Below are positions 51,778-64,000 of a stretch of DNA of 64,000 nucleotides, in pieces. The translations under genes and the position numbers were made by a program. The notes beneath the pieces are model-generated. The model was not told where the DNA came from. It saw nothing but the letters and a program-made list of their open reading frames with translations, and did no database searches. Source of the stretch: Brienomyrus brachyistius. Its lineage: Eukaryota; Chordata; Actinopteri; Osteoglossiformes; Mormyridae. Location: the NCBI RefSeq assembly GCF_023856365.1, contig NC_064540.1:26342474-26406473 (forward strand), given 5' to 3'. Every line of letters begins with the position of its first letter. The stretch's first letter is position 1.

Positions 51778-54525
51778 ATAAACTCATCTTGCAACTATCT
51801 AGTCCTCCTTGTAGCTCGTTGGACCCTTTTATAAAATAACTGCCCTGACCTTATACAAAGAGCCATCTACTAGCGACACAAAGAACCACCGGCACATAAA
51901 TGTCAATAAAATATAAGTACGCTGGCTGTATGTCCTTATCGACTCATGAGAATGGCAATAACTTGCAGCGCTACTAACTACAGTACATATCTCAAAACTC
52001 AAAAAATGAGGCTCAAATGCACTCAAACACTGCTGCAAAAATAGCTTTAAAAATGGGCTAACAGTAATTAAACCATTAGGTTAAGACATTATCCCTAAGT
52101 CATTTTTTAAATAAATAGTGCATGAAATAAACTAGAAAAAACAACTAAATTAGCTAAAGTGTTTTGCATGAAAAATAGTACGAAAAGTCACTAGCTGCAG
52201 GTCGATGTTCTCCAGTCCTGATTCCCCTATTAAACCCTTAGTTTACCCCGATATCTGCCTGTCTGCTTGCTCCTTGCACGCCTACCCGCACGATCGCCGT
52301 TCCGTACGACCGTGATCGTGACAGTCCGCTTCTTGAAAAACATCTGACAACTGCAGGGACTATGTATACAACGATAAGGAGGACCTATGAAGCAGGTGTA
52401 TACTGGAAGAGAGAAATCGTGTTCAAGTCTGTTAGCTGTGATGCTATGCACCACCAAAGTCATAAAACCATAAGCATAATTTGCATAAAGCCGAATGTGA
52501 AAAAAAACCCTTTAGGTTTTGGCTAAAATGTACAACTTTTTATATCTGAAATATATTAAGATATTTTAATGAAATTATTTAATATATTAAATATTGTTAA
52601 TATATGGATTCGGTTGACATTGTTGCACATCCTTGTAAAGGTAAATTTAAAAGTAATATAAAACATTAAAACAGATTAAAACAGAATTATAGATAGGAGA
52701 TTAAAATCAAGTACATGCACATAAATCAAAACTGGAATAATTTGTTTTCTGCTTTTGGGGCACATTCTGAGTGGACAGTTTTTATTTACATGTGACACTT
52801 GAAGGGCGAGAATGTGAGGCTGTTATCGTATGGTTGCTAAGTGGGTTGCGGGAACTGCATTTTACTTATGTTTCACACATTCTAGTTAAGATGAATGCTG
52901 CTTGCTGATTGGCAGGCTGTAATATGTTTACTCCTCATATATGTTGTAATGCAGTTGCCCTGGCAACTTCTACACAGCCTAAAATATTTATAATGTATCC
53001 ACTTTCCCCAACACCGTTTTCTTCACACCAAATCTGTTTTTAACATGACTGATTTGCATAATACTCCTATATTGAAATTAAAAATTCTTTACTCATACTT
53101 AACTCATGCTTCTAACAATATTGATGTTTTTCATTTTGAATTCCAGAAGATAACTTTTAAGAAGCACCTCCTGCACATTTATACATATGTAGGGATACAA
53201 TACAGTGCTAATGTAACCCTGTGTCCTATAATCCATTTGACCACCACTTCCTTTTAATAGTATTGGTAATTTTAACAATGATAGTTATGATTCCTTTGTT
53301 CTTCAGTTTTACAAATAGTGCCATGTCCATTGTACTATTTTACTGTCATGCCTTCAACATTGACGTATTTTAGATTAAACATTTTTGTGATATAAGTGCA
53401 CCCCAGAGATGACCATCTTGTCACAGATGATTGATTGATCACAGAAGCGTATCTGAAAGAGCAGGCAGATTTCAAGAGAAGGCAGCTGGTGGAACAAAGC
53501 TTGGACTACATCATGCCTGGTACTTCATCTTTTTTGTTGATATCAGGTGTTGTCCGCGCTCCTCCCCAGACCACATTTACCACATTTAGAAACGCTACCA
53601 AACAGCTGCCGTTAGTGCCTTGTGTTGCTTGGAGGATCTCAGAGGTTAAAAAGAAAGCAGGTCTTCAGACAATGAGTAATGAGGCAGTGTCTCTCAAAGG
53701 CTCTAGAAAGAAAAAAACTGGTGAATTAAAAGCAAAATCGACGTACTAATTTATCTCTATCCTGCCCCAGTTTATCTAGATGGCCATCTTTCCTTTCAGT
53801 TAGATTGGGAATCATTTTGTTTGCAGGTTTTGTCATTAATTTGGGGGACTGATAACGAAGTGAGATTTTTGGCAAGATGCTTTGTTCGGTTTAGATACCT
53901 GTAACTTGGTTAGTTATCTCAGCTATATCCCCCATTCCTGTCTGCAAATCCATCTTGTTTTCCGGAACAACACAAGAACAACTTGCCTTTCAAATCGGCA
54001 TTATCTTTGTGATCGGTAACCCTGGAACATAAAATGATTCCATCCCTGTATTTATCTTTTATCCCATGAGCTGAAAGCTGAATCCAAGAGACTTCAACCA
54101 ACTTCTCTGAAAGACTGTAAGCCTTTGAGCAGAACTAACCCCACACTGAGAACGCAAGTGATGTGGAACTTGGCCGTAGCACAAAAAGGATATTTACGGA
54201 ATCCTCTTTGGCAAACGCGGAGTTAATGCCATATGACGCAAGTCACGTGTCGTCTTTACTTACCTCACCAAATGCATCGTGCTTGTTAATGGTTTAATGC
54301 CCTTCAGCAATCATGTTATACAAAGCGGAATATTTTGGGAAATTAAGGTCACAAAACCCTAATCTGGTTAGAGGATGGATGGATGGATGGATGGAGGTGG
54401 AGAGGTGGCTATTTATTTCTTAATGGTCTATTGCTGTATAAAGAAATTTTATTGGGAATTTTAGTATTTTTATTATATTGCTGTAGCTGAAATCAGTAAT
54501 AGCCCATAGCTGCTTGTCACTGGAA
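51778..54525. other. Intron sequence, no gene recognised
   Basis: Very AT-rich around 52040-53400. A 104-codon frame at 53435-53746 has no family I recognise. Five to six TGGA units lie at 54374-54396. Confidence 0.5.
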
Positions 54526-54690
54526 TTGGTTTGGCAGGTTGGAGGTAATGCGAGACGATTCACTTTTACAGAACAGTACGTTAATTTTCATGAGACTTCC
54601 TGCTGAAAGGGATGCGCTTCCATGTTGTGCAGACCTTGTACCCTTGAATGTGCAGCCTGGGCAGATACTACCTTTTGTGGGGGGCATTTC
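54526..54690 (+). repeat. Duplicated segment, copy A, upstream of the Kv4 pore exon
   Basis: gacgattcacttttacagaa, gagacttcctgctg, gggatgcgctt and ccttgtacccttgaatgtg recur in the same order and orientation at 57120-57290. I estimate roughly three quarters identity over about 160 bp. No further copy was noticed in the window. Confidence 0.8.
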
Positions 54691-55284
54691 CACAGTTAGT
54701 CTCTTTGCAGTAAAATGCACAATCGTCTGTTCTGACTTTGAATTTTTAAGTGTACTTAAACTTTGCTTCATTCCGGCTCGAGTTGTTTCACTTTTGGCTT
54801 TTCAGGACGGCCATTCTGGCCTTTGTCAGCTCCCTCTCTTTTTTTCATAGTTCTTAGTTGTTAGGCTCTATTATTTATCACATGGTCAAATTTCTGATGG
54901 GTTTCTTTTTATTAATGAGAGAAAAAATACCATCTGATCCCCAAGTCCCTAAACTGCGCATAACTGAATAATTTCAAAATGCAAAAACTAAAGAAAAGTA
55001 ATCGGACTATTACTTTAGTGCAGAATGTGGTAAGATATGGGATTTTGCTCTTTTCGTAACAAAAGTCTAAAACATTTTTGTGTTTTATACAAAAAGTGCA
55101 AGTATCGTGACAAATATGCTGCTAAGGATTACATCTTACTACCGATCGGTAACAAACTGTTACTGCTGTTCTTCCTTCAAATGATCAATTCCAAGAGATT
55201 CTGCTGATCATCTCAAATGTCAGTTCAAGTGTATCACAGAGGTATCTACTGTATAGTACATTATCAATGAGTGCTTCATGAACA

Positions 55285-55617
55285 GGGCAGCATGGTGGTG
55301 CAGTGGTTAGCACTGTTGCCTCACACCTCTGGGACCCGGGTTCGAGTCTCCGCCTGGGTTACATGTGTGTGCAGTTTGCATGTTCCCCCCATGTCGTCGT
55401 GGGGTTTCCTCTGGTTTCCCCCCACAGTCCAAAGACATGCTGAGGCTCATTGAAGTTACTAAATTGCCCGTAGGTATGCATGTGTGAGTGACTGGTGTGT
55501 CAATGTGCCCTGTGATGGGCTGCCCCCCCCATCCTGGGTTGTTCCCTGCCTCGTGCCTGTAGCTTCCAGGATAGGCTCTGGACCCCCGCCCCCCACAACC
55601 CAGAAGGATAAGTGGGT
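55285..55617 (+). mobile_element. tRNA-derived SINE, nearly full length, tail lost
   Basis: It has A box tggtgcagtgg and B box ggttcgagtct and runs to cagaaggataagtgggt, but lacks the TGGA tail and any clear duplication. It lies 213 bp upstream of the Kv4 pore exon. Confidence 0.9.
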
Positions 55618-55747
55618 CTTAAGTAAAGTGTTACCAAAAAACATTAACAACCAAAGAAACTATGTACTGCAGATGTCATGAAAACAGAGGTACTAATAAA
55701 CTGGCACACAAGACAATCATACAATGGCAAAATGATTCTTGTTTTGA

Positions 55748-56017
<270 letters not shown>

Positions 56018-56639
56018 TAGATGAGCTTTTGCCCGGCCGCCAGCCGTGGGAGGGGAGCATCCTCGCCTGCATTTTTTCCAGAGCCGAATGGCAAAGCCAG
56101 ACCCATCGTGCCCTTGAGCAAAAAATGTCACCAAAAGGCACGTCGATTATTGCGGGGATCGATAGCTTTGGAACATCAGCGCTGGGGCAGATTACCGGCT
56201 TATTATGATGCGCAGGTAGGGCAGCAACTAAGTGTTGTCATGTGGCAAATTGTGAGGACCTCCTGGAATGACCTGCAGCTAATGGCGTCCTGGGTGAGTT
56301 ACACATTTACAGGCACTCCTGTTCTTCTGTGCCGAAGCTCCCTTTCAATCCATACCGGACTGCAGCTTCCGAAACCTTGAAGAATTTCCCAAATGTCAAT
56401 ACATTCATTTTTAATTGGATTGAATCGCTTTGCCATGTTTACTACTGAATTAAAGTGAAAAGTAAATGACTAATTACTTGAAGAATGAGCACTGATAAAA
56501 TCTCGCCACACAAATCACGTAAGAACAGTCGCCTATCTCAAAAAACGACTCACCAAGCATCAATTCTCTCAAAAAAAAACCCGAATTTAAAAAGTCTGTC
56601 CTCCTATCCTCAAAGTATGCCATTTTGTGTCCCTACAGT

Positions 56640-57119
56640 GTTTGTTATTGTGTAATTAACATTCTCCTAATTGCTGAGCCACCATGGACCCCCTGAACTC
56701 ACATTTCACCCAAAGGCAGCGGCTGATGATGGTTCGGTCCATCAATAAATTGGGCTGTTTAAATAAAAACAATGCTAGCATTGCTTTAGGCCTGTGAATC
56801 GCTGCTGCAGATGATCTAGGGTAAGGCAAAGTGGTGCAGTGTCACTATAATTGTGCAATAAATTGAAATGTTTGTAATTAGACTGAAATGCATTTTCACC
56901 TGCCCGTTCCCCTCCATCTGGATCCTTTGCTTGGCAGGAGGGGAGTCGTCTTCCCCTTAATTCTGCATTCCACTCGGCTTTCAAAAACTGCACAGGCTCA
57001 AAGAGAAATTAAAATTTCACTACTGCTTATTATGCATTCTGACAAAGAGTGAAATCTTAATTTAAATTGCAGCTGCTGTAGCCAGTAATGGTCTGCACTC
57101 CCATGTCAGTGAAACTGAT
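56640..57119. other. Intron stretch that looks like a regulatory candidate
   Basis: Dense in homeodomain-like AT words (taattaac, taattag, ttaattc, aattaaaa) between GC-rich pieces, and free of recognised repeats, next to duplicated copy B. Inference only; no conservation data. Confidence 0.25.
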
Positions 57120-57290
57120 TCGGTGAGTTTGGAGTTAACGCGTGACGATTCACTTTCACAGAATGATACATTAATTTCTGTGTGACTTCCTGCCGAGCGG
57201 GATGTGCTTGCGTCTTTGAAAGCGCAGGCCCAGCCTTGTACCCTTGAATGTGGAGCCCCAGCGGATGTTACCTTTTCTGGGAGGCTGACG
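57120..57290 (+). repeat. Duplicated segment, copy B, downstream of the Kv4 pore exon
   Basis: gacgattcactttcacagaa, gtgacttcctgccg, gggatgtgctt and ccttgtacccttgaatgtgg match copy A at 54526-54690 in order and orientation. Confidence 0.8.
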
Positions 57291-60200
57291 ATGGCTCCAG
57301 GGCTCAGAGCATGTGAGAGACAGAGGGGTAGCCAAGGGCCAGGAGTGGAGCACGCCCTTAAATTTCCACAAATAACTTTCCCACAGGGACTCTGGGGAAG
57401 ATCAGAGAAGGAGAGTCACCTCCACCAACCTTATTCAATCACTGCCAGCCAACTGCTGCACCAACGCGCCCCCCCCCCCCCCATAGTCTGCAGCCCACCC
57501 CACCCTATGAACTGTTGCAGGGTACATTGTTTAAGTAGTTACCCCTTCAGTGGAGTGGATGACTATGCATTTCGGAGAAGTATAAAGCTCCACTCAGCTT
57601 AAGTTCCTACTCAACTGGGGTCATTGTGACTCTCATTACATTAGTTATATGTTTAAACAATGGCGTATGTCTCAGTTATTTGGGTCCAGTCGAATCCAAA
57701 CCGACCCGAGCCAGTTAAACCCTGTATCTAAACTCCTGTCTACTACATAAAAAAAAAAAATCCATCACCCATCTCATAGCAACTCCTCCAATGCTTGATC
57801 TGTCTTGGAAAAAGGCCCACAGAGCTCCGCATTTAAAGTGGTGAGTTCCGCAAGTCACCATGTTATACCTGGTTTTAGGCCAGTGACATCCAAAGGTCCT
57901 TCGAAACAAGACTGTCACTCAGTGAAACACTCCCAAATAGATTTGAGGGCTGCCAGGTTCTCTGCGAAACCTGAAATGCAGAAATCATAGCTATTATCTA
58001 GCTTCATTGTCTGCCCCACTGCAAACCCAGAGACACCAACTGTCACTCAGGCATGATGGGGATGACTTGGCATGATAGCGGAGAAGAGCAATAAAATGAA
58101 AAGCTTAACTGCTTTTCAGCTGGAAATCTGCCTCTATCCTTTGTGCCGGGGCATGTTTTAATTTTGTGCAGACAGGATAGACTAAACTCAATACTAACCC
58201 TTTGCGTATTTTTGAAGGTGCCAAACCATTGTAATAAAATGTACAATTACGTCTGGTGCAAATAACATTTGCAGCAAAATGCAGTAGGACATTCAGTTCT
58301 GTGTGTTGTGATGCTGCAAAGTAAGTAAATTGGCAATAAAACATTTCTGCAGCAACTAAAGTAACAGGAAATTTTATATTAATATTAACTTTTATTTGTT
58401 TGCAATAAAATGCGCAGTGGTATCCTCAGTTATATTCTGAGAAAATCACATTACGTCTACTTGTCCTAATAGATCCCGAGACTGGAGTAGACCTCTTATT
58501 TCCTCCTTCTTAACGTACTCTTTAAATATATGAGCAATTTACGTTCCATCTCCACAAATCCTCATCAGAACCCCTGAGACCCCATGGTTTGAGGTATGAG
58601 TTAGGTGTCACGTACTTTGCTTTTGCAATAACCTCTGTTAGTATCTCTGACACCAGGAATGGTAGATGGACAGACCGCTGTCTGGTCATGTGGCAATGGG
58701 CAGGCAGATTCCAAATTAGGTTCTGTCCTCTCCTCCTCATCTCCCTCATCTGTCTTCATTCCACTGCAGTCATGAGCCACTCCAGTCTCCCATTACAATT
58801 ATGTAGCCATCTGGGGCCCCAGTTAATGAAACCATGCCTGCATCCTTGGCTCTCCTTGCACCAAAAGTGCTGGTCTTGGCTAGCTAAAGTCAAATCCATG
58901 TCCATATTCAGGTTCCCTAAAACCTCCAGAAATGCAGAGCCACCACAAGGGGGCACTGCCTGCTATGACACCTGTCACCTGCAGGGGGTGCTGTAGAGGA
59001 TTAATGTGTGTCCCTCAGTGGCGAAGAGGCTAATTGTGATGACACACCCAATAAAAGCAATGCTAACAGAAATGGCAATAATATTAAAGGTCAGATCAGG
59101 CAGACTGACATGATAGACAGCTGAACTAGAATGAAGGAATTGACGTTAGGTCAGAAGCAGGTCACCAAGATGTTCCAAAGTCACATCCTCTTCCAAGATA
59201 AACTCAGATAACGATGCTGCCAGTCATTGCTGCGCACTGGCTCATGGTGCGCCTGGTACATTGTGATATAACGATATCTATACATTCATATCTAAATCTA
59301 ATCATGAAACCGTCTAATCTAACAATCATCCTTTTAAGATCATTACATGAAGCCATCCGAATCATTTGCAAAATCTCAGTATAAGCATCATATTAAATGC
59401 ACTGAACATCAACCTTTTCCGATGTGTTATATGCCTCTCTTAGAATGGTGCTTAGAGCTGTAGCATGACAGCCATGGATCAAATAATTTACTGTACAAAT
59501 CACTACAGCAAAGCAATAACTAAATACACAAATATATCGTGCTTCCAGATATACTGCAGAATAGGCGTGTGAGATATGGTCTGGGATCAGGGTTGAAGAC
59601 ATCACAATCCATTTCTTGCTGACTAGGTGAAGTTATGACTTCTCCTCCATTTATTTCTGATCTTGCCCTCTCCATTTTCTTCACCTGTGGTTCCAATGAC
59701 TCAATCCAAGCGGAATTAGTTCTACTTCACCACTTTGAAATACGGGGAGGGTGGGATTTAAGCAAGAGAAGAAAAATCCACTTCCCTCCTGGGGAACCAG
59801 AGGTATAGGAAGTCCAATCTTTTAAGGTTTCATTTGCTATCCTTTCCCTTTATTCTTAGGTTTTTTGCAGCCTTTTATATTCAGTTTTGATTTAGCTACC
59901 TTAGGGGCAAAAGTTAAAGGACTAGCTCAGCCATCACAGAGGCAGGCAGGCAGGCAGCCTGTGACTTTACTGGAACTTGATACGGAGAGGTGCATTGTGG
60001 GTACAAGAAGGGAGAGCCAAAGTTGTTTGGGAGGAACCTGCCCACTACTGAAGATGAGTCACACACAGCGAGGCGGACAGCAGAGCTAATTTATTTACTT
60101 GTTTATTTATGTTCTTATTTATTGTTTTCTGAACCTGATCCTGCAATTTATTCCATCTCTGCTTTTATTCTGAAGAGCCTTTTCACAGGGACCCCTCGCC

Positions 60201-60719
60201 AAAATCATGCGTAAAAACAGCACCTCACTTTCCAATAAGAAAGCAATTTTCAAAGCCTGTTTGGCTAAGTAACAAGGCACCCAGTAACAGTAGGCAAGAA
60301 CTGTTCTAACTTCACTATGTGGGCATGTGGCTTTGATAGAGTGTTTCACTCGAGAGTCCCGAGTGGGATCCAGCTGATACATCCTTCAGCAAGGTACTCT
60401 TAACGATAAAAAACAATATTATTATAAAAAATATTGACTGTTGCAAATTGACGAAAGAAATAGAGAAGCTATGGATAGAAACATATACTAAGTTCAATAA
60501 TGTCATATCATTGGTGCAGTTGGTACAGAAGTGGACGGCTATCCTGAAGGTTTTTTTTTCCCCAATGGAATGTGTAAGAATGCATTGGGTTGCTGTAAAC
60601 AACAGTTATAAAGACGATCTATAAACTCTTTCACCAAGAAAGATGACCTGGCATTTCTAATGGCTTTCCATTGTGCCTTTCTGCCTGGACATTTCTCTGC
60701 TATCTTTGCCCATTATGAT
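57291..60719. other. Intron sequence, no gene recognised
   Basis: A C run lies at 57469-57482. Short frames only. A weak SINE-like remnant (cgagagtcccgagtgggatc, cagcaaggtactctta) is near 60345-60405. Confidence 0.5.
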
Positions 60720-61312
60720 CAGAGGTGGGCACAGCTAACCAAAAATTTTGATTTGATAACTGCTAACCTGCTAGCTTCAAAGTTTAATTTGATAACGCTA
60801 AAACAATCAACCACTAAAAAATTTAGTGGAAGCAAAAGATAACTGCTCACTGCCAACTTTTATTATATGAATTTAACTGGTTTGGTTTTGGACTCTGAAA
60901 CCCTTAAAAATATACCTAGAGAGCTGAAATTTTAATTTGTTTAGCAATTTAGTTCCAGAGGGCTGGAGTGATTACCTGGGGATATTTAGGACTAACGCAC
61001 TTGGGGATTGTTGTATTGTGAGTCTCCGGAATAAATTTCCTTTCCATATTCCATTTGCAAGATATAAGCATTTTTGTCTGTCCTATTCTGTGACTGGCTC
61101 ACGCTGAACAAATATGTGTGATTGTAAGATTTACAAACATTTTGACCGTTTTTTAGTTTACCCAAGAAAAAAATATCAGCAGATTTACAGTTAGCGAAAT
61201 TAAATTTAGTGAAAGCTAATTGGTCCACTAGCTGTTTCCAAAGTTAGCGGAAATGCTAACAAAAAAGTTAGCTTAGCTAATTACTGGATTATAGGAAACC
61301 TGCCCACCACTG
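60720..61312. mobile_element. Non-autonomous hAT element, short copy (593 bp)
   Basis: The ends are cagaggtggg and cccaccactg; the flanks attatgat (60712-60719) and attatggt (61313-61320) agree at 7 of 8 bases. It is the same family as 26257-27168 (shared gataacgctaaa, ggggatatttaggact, caaatatgtgtgatt, gctaattggtccacta) but lacks about 300 bp of the middle. Confidence 0.92.
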
Positions 61313-61407
61313 ATTATGGTCAAATCGAAGAAGCATCATCTGACTCCGATGCAGTTTATCGGTATCAGAAAAGCCTTTTATGATAATTCGATAAATAAAA
61401 TTATGCA

Positions 61408-61408
<1 letters not shown>

Positions 61409-61443
<35 letters not shown>

Positions 61444-61517
61444 CCATCCATCCATCCATTTTCCAAACCGCTTGTCCTACTGGGTCGCAGATTATTATTA
61501 TTATTATTATTATTATT
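61409..61517. repeat. ATT microsatellite interrupted by a SINE tail
   Basis: ATT runs at 61409-61442 and 61491-61517. The middle piece (61443-61490) is a reversed SINE 3' end: ccatccatccattttccaaa, ccgcttgtcctactgggtcg. The ATT target hides the duplication. Confidence 0.9.
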
Positions 61518-62694
61518 GCCATTGTTGCTGTTGTTATTGTTGTTTGTTTTTGTTTGTTATTGTTAGGTGCCATCAAGTTCATATCATCTCCTGGACACCA
61601 TATAGATATTACTCCTGAATGTCTGGTGTTCTGTTTGGGTCTTCTGGCCTATCAATGGCATGTTCATTGCTTTGATGCGTTCATCCATCTTGTTGCTGGT
61701 CATCTTTTGCTTCTTTTCCTTTTCCTCTTCTCCATTGCACTGGGTCTTCTCATACAGTACTAGGTCCAAAATAACACAAAATTTAGCCTGGTCATTCATG
61801 CTTAAAATGAAAGGTCAGGTTTGGTGAATGATATGGCAGTCCAACAGGCTAAACCAGGTCATTCTCATCTTTTCCACAGCTGGTCAAGAGCGGTTGTGAT
61901 GCTGAAATATCATCTGTGCCATGTGTCAGCCATGTCTTTTTTCTATGACAAGATGATTAAGTGCAAGAGAGAGGGTTTGCTAAGTGCTGCAACAGAGATC
62001 AAAATTGCTTCGATACTCTGAAACAGACTGCTAAAATGTCCTTGAAAAAGGTTTTCAACTTGGGTTGAGATTGCACCGTTTTATACTGCTTGCTTTTTAT
62101 TTTTTTACTCACTGGATTTTCATACTTGCTCAGCATTTTACCCATGAGATGGATGGCAGCCTTATTGAAAGGCTTATTCTTCATTAGTGGGACATAATGC
62201 ACATATCAGCATAGGTGCGAATTCCATGCATGATATAATAGGTGTTCATGATCAATTCCTATGCCGATTCACTGAAAAAAAAATTCAATGCGAAAAGCAA
62301 ACAGAATTAAATAAAATGTAGTCCGGAGTTTGTGGAATGTTAAATAATTGTTAAATAATATCCCGAATAATGTAATGTGATCATTTAACTGTGTGTCATA
62401 TTCCGGCTGGCATAGTTTTGCTCCTATACAACTTTGGATTCTCATGATAATGCTTTTGTTGTTAATTATTACAAATTTAGGTTATTTATATTCATTGTTC
62501 TTCCACAAGCATTTTCCCTTAGGCACACTGAGGAAAATAGACTGAAAGATTAAAACGAACCTCAAAAGCACTGGCATGAACTTAAATCGGATATTTAAAA
62601 ATCCACATTTTAAAGTAACACCTTTGAATAACACATTTACGTAGTGTCCCTGTTAAGTGTGTATCTTGGCTTATTTGTTTAAATATTATTATGC

Positions 62695-62697
<3 letters not shown>
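61518..62697. other. Intron sequence, no gene recognised
   Basis: Short frames only; no repeat recognised. Confidence 0.5.

Positions 62698-62743
<46 letters not shown>
62698..62743. repeat. AT dinucleotide microsatellite
   Basis: About 22 AT units without interruption. Confidence 0.97.
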
Positions 62744-62745
<2 letters not shown>

Positions 62746-63528
62746 CAGAATAAAATTTCAGTAACAATTCAAATTACATAATGCGCCCCTAGTATTGAAT
62801 GTTTATCTTGTAATGGCATTCGGCAAAAATATAGCAAGAAAAAAAATCTATGAAAATTGTTTCATAATATTTAATATTAATATTTAATTATTAAAGGTTA
62901 GAAGTAGGAGTACAAACACAACAATGCATATACTAGTGTAACTGTATGTTCTTTTTAAACTCTCATTATTATGTAATTCTCATTTAAAGAGTGACTTTCT
63001 GGCTGTTTTACAAAAGCAAGGACCCAACCATGATATTTTGCATCTAAGCTTCATAGATCTATGCTACTTTAAGGATGAGGGTCTGCTGGAAGCTAGCACC
63101 CTAAAGTAGGTTCTTCTCATCAGTATCAGAGTGTGTGCTGAATCTCAGGACATTTGACACGTCACAGTAATGGTAAAGGTAAACATACGGTATACACAGC
63201 AGCAGGCAGCTCTGAAAGTCTAAACTGAGATGTGCTGAGTAAATTTCAAGTACTCTAACCTGGGGGATCCAGTACTTGGGGGATCCAGTACTCAGCCCAG
63301 TACCTGGGGGATCCAGCCCAGCTAATTTTGTATGTGACATTTTCCTGGAGGATCAGGGTCTGCTGCTGATCACTTAAATCTAAGCCAACCATTTATGCGA
63401 GCTGTAGATTTCACTTATTTAGTAAGTAAAATGCATTACATCAATTAAGACGTAACACCCGATTTTAATTCATACATAGAAACACTTTTGTCCTACTGTA
63501 CATACTTTGCCAAACTGAATTTTATAAA
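62744..63528. other. Intron sequence, with one short local triplication
   Basis: ctgggggatccag is present three times between 63259 and 63320. Nothing else recognised. Confidence 0.6.
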
Positions 63529-63536
63529 GGGGCACT

Positions 63537-63683
63537 ATGGTACAATATCATCAATTCCAGGGTGTATCCCTGCCCTGCACCTGGGATAGGCTCCAGGCTC
63601 CCTGTAATCCTGTCCAGGAAGATGGATGGATGGATGGATGGATGGATGGATGGATGGATGGATGGATGGATGGATGGATGGAT
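63537..63683 (+). mobile_element. SINE-like 3' fragment with long ATGG tail and duplication
   Basis: ccagggtgtatccctgccct, ctgggataggctccaggctc and cctgtccagg match the 3' part of a second fish SINE type. The tail has about 16 ATGG units (63621-63686). The flanking ggggcact at 63529-63536 and 63684-63691 extends imperfectly (atggta/gtagta) and is read as the target-site duplication. Confidence 0.82.
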
Positions 63684-63734
63684 GGGGCACTGTAGTAAAA
63701 ATGCCCTCTCAGCCGTGTTCTTCTCCACCCACAG

Positions 63735-63836
63735 AAAGCCAGGCTGGCGAGAATACGAGCCGCAAAAAGTGGCACCTCCACCGCCTTCCTCCACAGCAAG
63801 CGCAATGGCCTCTTTACTGGACTTCCACAGCTCCAG
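63735..63836 (+). CDS. kcnd: Kv4 (Shal) potassium channel, internal exon: proximal C-terminus
   Basis: This is the next exon of the same channel, 102 nt and 34 codons, phase 0 at both ends. The acceptor is ctccacccacag and the donor CAG|gtcagt. It starts [20 protein letters not shown], continues SKRNGLF, and ends [12 protein letters not shown] directly follows RRAQK in the Kv4 family, so the join is natural. The segment is cytoplasmic, just after S6; a role in contact with auxiliary subunits such as KChIPs is inference from the family. Compared from memory, the residues are mixed: AAKSG is Kv4.2-like, SGT and AF are Kv4.1-like, and LHSKRNGL is Kv4.3-like, with an unusual end (FTGLPQLQ). I therefore do not name the paralogue. 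A long ATGG microsatellite ends about 49 bp upstream. Later exons lie beyond the right edge. Confidence 0.93.
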
Positions 63837-64000
63837 GTCAGTCCTTCAAATAACAGATCTCTCCTCATGAATCTCTAGAGTACGTTTATAACTTAGTCTA
63901 GACAGAAGCATCTAGTAAACCAGGGTTCCTCAACCCGGTTCTCGGGGACCCCCAGGCAGTCCACGTTTTTGGTATGTCCCAGCTTCCAGAAATAAAATTG
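63837..64000 (+). other. Start of the next kcnd intron (runs off the window)
   Basis: Begins with donor gtcagt directly after the CAG that ends the C-terminal exon. The last 80 bases are the left end of a hAT-like repeat. Confidence 0.8.
63921..64000. mobile_element. Left end of a hAT-like repeat, cut by the window edge
   Basis: cagggttcctcaacccggtt, ctcggggaccccc resembles the terminal repeat of common vertebrate hAT-like elements (ggttcycaaccctggtcctggggaccccc), recalled from memory. The right end is outside. Confidence 0.65.

Noticed and set aside
53435..53749. 104-codon open frame as a possible gene
   Set aside because: No recognisable domain, no splice or promoter context, in AT-rich intron.
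63522..63870. Open frames with repeating PSIH or MDGW residues
   Set aside because: Translations of the ATGG microsatellite. The real exon at 63735-63836 uses the frame beginning KARLARIR.

Overview
The window is vertebrate nuclear DNA, most probably from a teleost fish. The evidence is a Kv4 potassium-channel exon pair with canonical GT/AG splice sites, a Rex3 (RTE-clade) retrotransposon, Tc1-like and hAT-like DNA transposon fossils, and many copies of a fish-type tRNA-derived SINE ending in TGGA repeats. There are no bacterial-type operons, no rRNA, no functional tRNA and no CRISPR array. The species cannot be fixed from the sequence alone.

Only one host gene is supported. It is a Shal/Kv4 (kcnd) channel on the + strand, seen as two internal coding exons at 55831-55993 and 63735-63836. 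The first begins inside the GYGD selectivity filter and carries S6; the second encodes the start of the cytoplasmic C-terminus (KARLARIR...). The large first coding exon expected of Kv4 genes (T1 domain to S5/pore helix) is absent, so about 55.8 kb on the left is inferred to be one long intron. The paralogue (kcnd1, 2 or 3) cannot be assigned safely.

The rest is repeats and unremarkable AT-rich intron. 1-7 kb: SINE copies, one with an internal 13-unit 76-bp tandem array (5315-6308). 13.16-13.84 kb: an inverted-repeat element with a 163-bp hAT MITE inside it. 16.2 and 51.5 kb: two copies of one palindromic MITE. 19.2-20.0 kb: a Tc1-like fossil. 25.4-27.6 kb: a second Tc1 fossil split by an insertion that itself holds a hAT element. 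38.7-40.75 kb: a 2.07-kb minisatellite of 37-38 bp units. 43.96-47.24 kb: an inactive Rex3 LINE on the - strand, interrupted by a full-length SINE and by another repeat. 54.5 and 57.1 kb: two related ~160-bp segments flanking the first Kv4 exon. 60.7-61.3 kb: a second copy of the hAT family. 63.5-63.7 kb: a repeat with a long ATGG microsatellite ending about 49 bp before the second Kv4 exon. Many insertions keep visible target-site duplications, so relative ages can be read from the nesting.

No new biological system is evident. The items most worth checking are the paired segments around the pore exon, the tandem in-frame splice donors, the two ordered tandem arrays, and the SINE tail that resembles the Rex3 tail.
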